From assembly GCF_903866365.1 (NCBI RefSeq), contig NZ_CAIPNF010000147.1, positions 1-34,794 on the forward strand: a stretch of 34,794 bases of DNA, in the 5' to 3' direction. Below, piece after piece: positions 29,715 to 34,794 of this stretch. The translations under genes and the position numbers were made by a program. The DNA comes from an uncultured Thiocystis sp. GTDB taxonomy: Bacteria; Pseudomonadota; Gammaproteobacteria; Chromatiales; Chromatiaceae. The notes under the pieces were generated by a model. The model did not search any database. It was not told the DNA's origin and saw nothing but the letters and a program-made list of their open reading frames with translations. Numbering within the stretch: position 1 is the first letter of the stretch; each line of letters starts with the position of its first letter.

Positions 29715-29739
29715 ATTCCCGTCAGGAGCGGAGATCCCC

Positions 29740-30225
29740 ATGACCGTGGAACGCAGATTCAGAATCCTAAGCTGTTGCAACGAGGCGAAACGAATGAGCA
29801 CAGCGGTCAAGGTCGCCTTTGCCACCTCCAATCTGAAACAGGTCGACCAGCATTTCGGCGCGGCCGAATCCTTCGCCATTTATGCGATCGACCAAGAGCA
29901 GGCAAGCCTGATCGAGGTCGTCCAGTTCGGCCAACTCGACAGGGACGGCAACGAGGACAAACTCGCCGCCAAGATCGACGCACTCAAGGGTTGTATCGCC
30001 ATCTACTGTCAGGCGATCGGCGCCTCGGCGGTCAATCAGCTTCGGCCCAAGGGCATCCAGCCCGTCAAGGTGTCGGCAGGCACGCCCCTGACTCAGGCGA
30101 TTTGCGGACTCCAGACCGAGATGCGCGAGGGACCGAGCGCCTGGCTCGCCCGCGCCATCGAGAGTCAGCATCCCACCCACGGACAACGCTTCGACGCCAT
30201 GGAGGCCGAGGGATGGAGCGAGTGA
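29740..30225 (+). CDS. nifX: NifX, FeMo-cofactor/NifB-cofactor carrier
   Basis: NifX binds NifB-co and cofactor precursors and passes them through the NifEN pathway. The product (161 residues) has the family core VKVAFATSNLKQVDQHFGAAESFAIYAI, DGNEDKLAAKIDALKGCIAIYCQAIGASAVNQL and the C-terminal GPSAWLARAI..RFDAMEAEGWSE. This fits Azotobacter NifX. ATG 29740 follows GGAG about 7 nt upstream; codons before it (from 29689) are read from the GATGGGT repeat and are not NifX. It is separated from nifEN by 52 bp of repeat and ends by overlapping the RseC-like gene at GTGA (30222-30225). Confidence 0.92.
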   Translation: MTVERRFRILSCCNEAKRMSTAVKVAFATSNLKQVDQHFGAAESFAIYAIDQEQASLIEVVQFGQLDRDGNEDKLAAKIDALKGCIAIYCQAIGASAVNQLRPKGIQPVKVSAGTPLTQAICGLQTEMREGPSAWLARAIESQHPTHGQRFDAMEAEGWSE

Positions 30226-30713
30226 CCGAAGCCATGATCGAGGAAGTCGCCTCCGTGGTCGCCGTCGACGAGGGCGGCGCCTGGGTCGAGACCCGTCGCC
30301 GGAGCGCCTGCGGTCACTGCGAGAGCGCCGCCACCTGCGGAACCTCCGCGCTCGCCAAGCTGTTCGGCGAAGGCCGCAATCGCCTGCGGATCGACGATCC
30401 CATGGGACTGCGTCCCGGCGACCGGGTGGTGATCGGCATCCCGGACGGCACCCTGGTGCGCGCCTCGCTGATCGCCTATCTGCTCCCCTTGATCGCGCTC
30501 GCCGCCGCCGCCGGGATCGGCACCGCCCTGCACCTCCCCGAAGGCGCGGTCGCCCTGCTCGGCCTGGCTGGACTGGGCTCGGGACTCTGGCTCGGCGGCC
30601 GCATCACGGGCGGTGCCGCCGGGCGCGAACGCTATCGTCCGCGTCTGATCCGTCTGGCTGGCGACCGTGGCGGCATCCGCCTCGCGGACATTCATTCACC
30701 CATCGAGACCTGA
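30213..30713 (+). CDS. RseC/MucC-like membrane protein, inside nif operon
   Basis: The 166-residue protein begins with a cytoplasmic part containing RRRSACGHCESAATCG, a C-x2-C-x5-C cluster seen in RseC-type proteins. GDRVVIGIPDGTLVRASLIAYLLPLIALAAAAGIG and a second hydrophobic segment (VALLGLAGLGSGLWLGGRI) follow, giving two membrane spans. RseC relatives are linked to Rnf-like electron transport and redox control of SoxR or sigma-E. The start could be ATG 30213, GTG 30222 (overlapping the nifX stop) or ATG 30234. Here it sits between nifX and the DUF269 gene, which suggests a role in electron delivery or redox control during nitrogen fixation. That is inference. Confidence 0.82.
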   Translation: MERVTEAMIEEVASVVAVDEGGAWVETRRRSACGHCESAATCGTSALAKLFGEGRNRLRIDDPMGLRPGDRVVIGIPDGTLVRASLIAYLLPLIALAAAAGIGTALHLPEGAVALLGLAGLGSGLWLGGRITGGAAGRERYRPRLIRLAGDRGGIRLADIHSPIET

Positions 30714-30716
30714 ACC

Positions 30717-31190
30717 ATGACCGAAACGACCACCACGAGCGTCGAGAACGAAGGACTCCTGACCTCCAGCTTCGTCGTCGAAATGGTGCGCCAGATGCGC
30801 GCCATCGACCCTTACGGTACCTACGACTCGCTGTCGACGACCGAAATCCTGGAGCCATTCATCCTCACGAAGGAGAAAAAGCGCGAGATCCCGATCATCG
30901 GCGACCCCGACGAGATCGTGATTGCCCGGATCAAGGTCTTCTACAACGCCATCTCGGCCATGATCGAATCCGAATGCGGCCTGATGGCCGTTCCCCTGGT
31001 CAACCTGAGCCACGAAGGTTTCGGGCGCGCGCTCATCACCGTCGGCAAACTGGTCGTCATGGACCGCACCCTGCGCGATGTCCACCGTTTCGGCTTTCCC
31101 AGCCTGTCCAAGATGAAGGACGAAGGCGACAAAATCCTGTCCGTCGCCCTGGAACTGATCGGCACCCACCCGAAGGTCGCGGGACTTTGA
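30717..31190 (+). CDS. NifX-associated nitrogen fixation protein (DUF269)
   Basis: The protein has 157 residues with the DUF269 pattern: FVVEMVRQMRAIDPYGTYDSLS, RIKVFYNAISAMIESECGLMAVPLVNLSHEGFGRALITVGKLVVMDRTLRDVHRFGFPSL and KMKDEGDKILSVALELI. Members occur beside nifX in most nif clusters; the precise function is undefined, but roles in cofactor synthesis or dinitrogenase maturation are proposed. It begins 3 nt after the RseC-like stop. Gene order nifEN-nifX-(rseC)-DUF269-DUF683-ferredoxin is typical apart from the RseC insertion. Confidence 0.93.
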   Translation: MTETTTTSVENEGLLTSSFVVEMVRQMRAIDPYGTYDSLSTTEILEPFILTKEKKREIPIIGDPDEIVIARIKVFYNAISAMIESECGLMAVPLVNLSHEGFGRALITVGKLVVMDRTLRDVHRFGFPSLSKMKDEGDKILSVALELIGTHPKVAGL

Positions 31191-31209
31191 CGACGCGAGG
31201 ATCGAGAGA

Positions 31210-31422
31210 ATGACTCCTGAAGAACTCAAGGCGCTCGAAAAAGCTGTCAGCAAAGCCAAGCGGATCGCCAGCGAAAAGGCCAGCGAGATGCACGATCTGG
31301 TCGAGGATCGTCTGCCCGCCGCCTATGAGGAAATCCCCGGTATCGCCCAATCAACCTATGACGCCTGCCGGACCTGGGCCGAGGCCGTGGCCCGACTCAA
31401 GGCAGCCGAGGCGGAGGATTAA
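31210..31422 (+). CDS. DUF683 / CCE_0567-type small metalloprotein
   Basis: The product is a 70-residue, mostly helical protein (TPEELKALEKAVSKAKRIASEKASEMHDLVEDRLPAAYEEIPGIAQ split by a Pro near the middle). It belongs to DUF683, small nif-linked proteins of helical-hairpin structure reported to bind metal in cyanobacteria. A GAGGA-like ribosome site lies upstream. It follows DUF269 by 19 bp. Function in nitrogen fixation is presumed from gene context. Confidence 0.9.
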   Translation: MTPEELKALEKAVSKAKRIASEKASEMHDLVEDRLPAAYEEIPGIAQSTYDACRTWAEAVARLKAAEAED

Positions 31423-31545
31423 AGCGATCCCGACTTTCCGGGCGATGCCTGCCGCGTATCGGCTCATGTCGATCCTGGCCTTCCCGACCGGGACAGAGTC
31501 CATGCTGCCAACTGACCACTCGTTATACAACTCTGGAGAACCATC

Positions 31546-31857
31546 ATGCCCATCATCACAGGTGTCACGCGGGGCGGGGTCGAATGGACGCCCGCGTTCG
31601 TCGTCGACATCAACCAGAACAACTGCATCGGCTGTGGCCGCTGCTACAAAGTCTGTCCGCGCGATGTCTTCGAGCTGATCGATCGCGACGATCTCGACCT
31701 CGAAGAGATCGAAAGCGATGATGACGATTTCGACGAAGAAGTCCCCGGCATGGTGATGAACCTCAAGGACCAGCTCGACTGCATCGGTTGTCAGGCGTGC
31801 TCCAAGGTCTGTCCGAAAGACTGTCTATCGCACGAGCCGCAGGCAATCGCGGCTTAA
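31546..31857 (+). CDS. fdxB: nif-specific ferredoxin III (2[4Fe-4S])
   Basis: This 103-residue ferredoxin carries two clusters: CIGCGRCYKVCP in the first half and CIGCQACSKVCP in the second. They are separated by a long acidic insert (DDLDLEEIESDDDDFDEE). That architecture is typical of FdxB/ferredoxin III of nif operons, which may supply electrons for cofactor assembly or nitrogenase. GGAG lies 7 nt before the ATG. It is the last gene of the operon, 123 bp after DUF683, and is followed by a strong hairpin. Confidence 0.93.
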   Translation: MPIITGVTRGGVEWTPAFVVDINQNNCIGCGRCYKVCPRDVFELIDRDDLDLEEIESDDDDFDEEVPGMVMNLKDQLDCIGCQACSKVCPKDCLSHEPQAIAA

Positions 31858-31923
31858 TTGCGCAACGCATTAACCGTCGCCGAAGCGCTTCGCCGCCACA
31901 GTTCGATAGACGCCTGATGGGTT

Positions 31924-31950
31924 GTTGGGTTGCCAGAAGCGCAACCCAAC
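31924..31950. terminator. hairpin between fdxB and the cysteine protease gene
   Basis: GTTGGGTTGC (31924-31933) and GCAACCCAAC (31941-31950) are a perfect 10-bp inverted repeat around a 7-nt loop. It sits between convergent genes and would terminate both. It also resembles a dispersed GGGTTGC...GCAACCC repeat common in bacterial intergenic DNA. Confidence 0.75.
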
Positions 31951-31959
31951 GGAGCCAAG

Positions 31960-34626
31960 CTATCGTTTGATCGCGAATGTCGCCTTCACGCTTTTGGCTG
32001 CGCTCATCGCCAGATTGCAGCTTCCGATACCGGTACAGCCCCCGCTCCAGCCACTAAACACGTATCCACTAGCCGGGCTGGCGGTCAAGCCGATCGCAGT
32101 ACTTTTGAGATAGACTTCGCTGCAATCGCTGCCGCAGTTAATCCCGCTCGGGGCGCTCGTCACCGTGCCGGTGCCAGATTTGGTGACCTTCAGGGTGTAT
32201 TTGGGGATCGCATTGAAGGTCGCCTTTACGCTTTTGGCCGCACTCATGGTGACAGTGCAGGTGGCTCCGCTCACCGTGGCGCAACCGCTCCATCCACTAA
32301 ACACATATCCGCTGGCCGGGCTGGCGGTCAGGCTGATCGCAGCACCTTGGAGATAGGCTTCGCTGCAATCGCTGCCGCAGTTAATCCCGCTCGGGGCGCT
32401 CGTCACCGTGCCGGTGCCAGACTTGCTCACCTTCAGGGTGTATTTGGGGATCGCCTTGAAAGTCGCCTTCACACTTTTGGCCGCGCTCATGGCGACAGTG
32501 CAGGCGGCCCCGTTCACCGTGGTGCAACCGCTCCAGCTACTGAAGATGGAGTCATTGGCTGGCGCCGCGGTCAGGGTAACGCTAGTGCCGCCGGCATAGC
32601 TTTCAGTGCAGTCGCTGCCGCAGTTGATGCCGGTGCCCGTCACCGTGCCTGTACCAGTCTTGGTCACGCTCAGAGCGTAGGTCGTCGTGACGGGGCACGC
32701 CGAGGTCATAAAAACGAGGTCACTCCCATTGGTTGTGCCAACGCTATTCACCCCCTTGACGCGGTAATGATAGGCGGTGTTGCAAGCAAGCCCTGGAAGG
32801 GTAGTGGTGACCGCCGTGCTGCCCCTTCCGGCGCTGAGACTGCTCGGGTTGGCCGCCACCGTCGTTCCGTAGTTGGTGGTGAGACCATACTCGAAGCTGA
32901 CCGAGGTGGTAGCCCCTTTGTCATCGACCGCGCCATTGATCGTAGCCGTATTCGCCGTGATGACACTCGCCGCGGCGGTGCTGGCCGTGGGAGCAGTGGG
33001 GGCAGTGGAACCGTCGGGCGATGTGGTAAACGCCCGAATCGTGACATTCGTGTTGGCATAGGCGGCGGCAAGATCCGTCCAAGCTGTCCCGTTCGAACTG
33101 ATATAGCTCTGGCCGGCACTGGCGGTTGCCGCGCTATTGTAGTTACCGAAGGGGTACTCCATAGGAATCGGGTAGTTGTACCCAGGTGTGATGACCTTGA
33201 TGACGACCGCGAACTTTTCCCCGGCTAACAGCGAAACCGGCCGTGATAAATCGACCGTGTGATAACCGGCATAGGCAAAGGATCCCAGGGTATTGACCGA
33301 CCCGCCTTCGAGCACGCCTGTCGATGGGGCGCCCGATACCCCAGTGTAGATGGAGATCTCATAACTCGTATTTGCAGCCCCGGTAAAAAAGGCAACCGAC
33401 TGCAAGGTTTCGCTCGCCACCGCGTTGAAAACGTTTGCTCCCCATGCCGTGTTGGAGCCAAAACCAATAGAGGATGTCTGTCCGAACGGATCATAGAGAT
33501 AGGATCTTACAAAGTTATCGGCGTTTTCCGCTGCGCGAAAGACATGCGCGTCGCCAAGCGATGCATCGTAATAGGAAATGTAGAAATAGCCGCTGCTACC
33601 CCACCCGGTTCCCCAACTGTTTTTAATAATGAACGCGCCATTTCCTGGAGGGATAGTTCTGAAGTTGCTTGCCGCGTAATTGTCATCCCACCCAACCAGG
33701 GTGACGGCATGATTGCTAGGCGAAGATCCATTGTAATGGTAGGACTTTGTGGATTGGTTCCAGTAGCTGGAATTGACGCTACTACCCATGCCATTGTCGG
33801 CATAGAAGGAGACATAGATCGCGCCATAATTTTGCAGTGCATTCTTGTAGTTATCGTTATCGGTACCATTCGAGCGATCGGGTAAAACCAGAAACTCCTG
33901 TACATGCATGCGCGGCGAGAGGCCCGAGACGGAAGTGGCATTTGTGGACGTATAGGGATCGTCATCCTCATAAACCAGCCCGGCAGCAAGCGAGTTGCTG
34001 TTGCCCCACCGGGTCATGTAGGCACCAGCGATATCTCCGTTACCGCCTTGGCAGGCTTTCCAGTTGAACCCATGGCGAACATTCTGGTGATTTTCAGAAA
34101 AATCGTAGACACCGCGGCCATCGATGATGGTATTGGATTCCATCGAAGCGATGCTCGCAAAAGACCAACAGTCTCCGCACGAACCCTGATCCTTAACGCT
34201 CGTGACATCATCTGAAGAGCGCAAATCGAACGACGATGGGTAAGCCGCCGCGGCTCCTGTCGTCAACATCCACGCAACCGAGGTGACGATCGGCGTTGCT
34301 CCGATCATATGCGAACGGTCGATGGGGGAAAGAAGATACCCTTTGCCATGTCCTCCTGACGCCACTGGCGTTTCCTGCATCGATCGCGGTTTGGAAAGCG
34401 CCTGTGTATCGATGAAATCAGGATTCAAGGGTGCCGCGGCTAACTCAGGCTCGGGCTCGGCGTTGGTTTCGGTGCAGGCGAACCTGGTGGTGCCGTCGTC
34501 GCACAGGGCTTGGACGTTACCGTCGGAAGCCGTCGCCGCACTTGCTAGTTGGGCAAACACGGTCAAGCCCAAGCCCAGCGCCGCAAACACCACTCGCCCT
34601 CGATAATCAGTGAAGGTCTTTGACAT
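31960..34626 (-). CDS. secreted papain-like (C1A) cysteine protease with lectin-like domain and repeats
   Basis: The 888-residue protein starts with a signal peptide (to about ASA, residue 30). A C1A peptidase domain follows: the oxyanion Gln and catalytic Cys in KDQGSCGDCWSFAS, catalytic His in SNHAVTLVGWDDNY and Asn in FIIKNSWGTGWGSSGYFYISYYD, so the triad is complete. After it comes a beta-rich lectin-like domain (about 365-530), then a fibronectin-III-like module (TANTATINGAVDDKGATTSVSFEYGLTTNYG). Three C-terminal repeats of about 81 residues follow, each with INCGSDC and SAAKSVKATF, of the InlB B-repeat-like kind. It is presumably exported and attached or secreted. The start ATG has AAGGA only 1 nt upstream, which is tight. 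An IS5-family element lies 19 nt upstream and may have displaced the promoter. No protease substrate is known. Confidence 0.9.
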   Translation of the reverse strand: MSKTFTDYRGRVVFAALGLGLTVFAQLASAATASDGNVQALCDDGTTRFACTETNAEPEPELAAAPLNPDFIDTQALSKPRSMQETPVASGGHGKGYLLSPIDRSHMIGATPIVTSVAWMLTTGAAAAYPSSFDLRSSDDVTSVKDQGSCGDCWSFASIASMESNTIIDGRGVYDFSENHQNVRHGFNWKACQGGNGDIAGAYMTRWGNSNSLAAGLVYEDDDPYTSTNATSVSGLSPRMHVQEFLVLPDRSNGTDNDNYKNALQNYGAIYVSFYADNGMGSSVNSSYWNQSTKSYHYNGSSPSNHAVTLVGWDDNYAASNFRTIPPGNGAFIIKNSWGTGWGSSGYFYISYYDASLGDAHVFRAAENADNFVRSYLYDPFGQTSSIGFGSNTAWGANVFNAVASETLQSVAFFTGAANTSYEISIYTGVSGAPSTGVLEGGSVNTLGSFAYAGYHTVDLSRPVSLLAGEKFAVVIKVITPGYNYPIPMEYPFGNYNSAATASAGQSYISSNGTAWTDLAAAYANTNVTIRAFTTSPDGSTAPTAPTASTAAASVITANTATINGAVDDKGATTSVSFEYGLTTNYGTTVAANPSSLSAGRGSTAVTTTLPGLACNTAYHYRVKGVNSVGTTNGSDLVFMTSACPVTTTYALSVTKTGTGTVTGTGINCGSDCTESYAGGTSVTLTAAPANDSIFSSWSGCTTVNGAACTVAMSAAKSVKATFKAIPKYTLKVSKSGTGTVTSAPSGINCGSDCSEAYLQGAAISLTASPASGYVFSGWSGCATVSGATCTVTMSAAKSVKATFNAIPKYTLKVTKSGTGTVTSAPSGINCGSDCSEVYLKSTAIGLTASPASGYVFSGWSGGCTGIGSCNLAMSAAKSVKATFAIKR
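31967..32690. repeat. three about 243-bp tandem coding repeats at the protease C-terminus
   Basis: The GCTGCCGCAG block recurs at 32128, 32371 and 32614, a 243-bp period (81 codons). Repeats nearest the gene's 3' end are nearly identical over long stretches, while the first unit has diverged and lacks a few codons. Recent duplication and strain-to-strain change in number are likely. Confidence 0.85.
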
Positions 34627-34644
34627 ATCCTTGTACCCCAGCTA

Positions 34645-34794
34645 GGGCGTGTCATCTATTCATGTTGTGTGGGATTAGCACTGAGATCCAGAGCCTTTCC
34701 ATCATGTGAGCAGGATGCTGACCGCAGCCAAATGGACTCCCGCCAGGAAATTGCGGGCCAGCTTGTCATAGCGGGTGGCAATCGCTCTGAATTG
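34645..34794 (-). mobile_element. end of an IS5-family insertion sequence
   Basis: The region runs off the window's right edge. It starts at about 34645 with GGGCGTGTCATCTATTCAT, which resembles terminal repeats of IS5-family elements, preceded by a CTAG (34642-34645) that could be a target duplication. It carries the 3' end of a transposase gene on the minus strand. Confidence 0.7.
34702..34794 (-). CDS. IS5-family transposase, C-terminal end (partial)
   Basis: The 30 visible residues read QFRAIATRYDKLARNF then LAGVHLAAVSILLT and a stop. This is the conserved C-terminus of IS5-group DDE transposases (FRRIATRYDKLARNFLAxVHLAA). The rest, including all catalytic residues, is to the right of the window. 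Confidence 0.88.
   Translation of the reverse strand, partial: QFRAIATRYDKLARNFLAGVHLAAVSILLT

Overview
This is a GC-rich (roughly 60-65% by eye) bacterial chromosomal window. It probably comes from a nitrogen-fixing gammaproteobacterium, most plausibly a purple sulfur bacterium of the Chromatiaceae. That placement is inference: the nif proteins resemble the Azotobacter/Chromatiales type from memory, and the housekeeping genes and many intergenic palindromes fit. No rRNA, tRNA or CRISPR array was found.

Layout. Positions 1-140 are the 3' end of a group II intron, inserted antisense into a secreted sulfatase gene (141-1081, minus). A divergent AraC-type regulator follows (1203-2219), then two unrecognised small genes (2433-3321). 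A type-B succinate dehydrogenase/fumarate reductase operon, sdhC-sdhA-sdhB, lies on the minus strand (6789 down to 3337), with a palindromic repeat between sdhA and sdhB. After an IS3-type transposase relic come a long-chain acyl-CoA ligase (7271-9100) and a double-AAA+ Clp ATPase that is a pseudogene through an internal deletion (9084-11206). Another transposase relic precedes a rhodanese and hypF (11490-14389, minus). Then come msrA, a YadG/YadH-type ABC exporter, a LEA14-like lipoprotein and a TauE/SafE permease. Next is a minus-strand operon of aspartate aminotransferase, an unknown 363-residue protein and a HicA-like small protein (21169 down to 18630). The plus strand continues with a coiled-coil PD-(D/E)XK-like protein and uvrB, followed by a pRiA4b ORF-3-like protein (minus), a glutaminyl cyclotransferase-like protein (plus) and a DedA membrane protein (minus).

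The right end holds a nitrogenase cofactor-assembly operon (26817-31857, plus) read from a clear sigma-54 promoter with a NifA-type upstream site. Its order is a nifE-nifN fusion, nifX, an RseC-like gene, a DUF269 gene, a DUF683 gene and a nif-type 2[4Fe-4S] ferredoxin. NifE and NifN, normally separate partners of the FeMo-cofactor scaffold, form one uninterrupted 956-codon frame. The joint is a 93-bp imperfect palindrome that replaced the nifE stop and nifN start; this is the most striking observation here. A convergent secreted papain-like protease with three C-terminal repeats follows, and an IS5-family element abuts its start codon.

The region shows repeated remodelling by mobile and palindromic sequences: a group II intron, three IS copies or relics, and at least five palindromes, several touching start or stop codons. 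The second item worth testing is the HicA-like protein encoded behind a large unknown partner.
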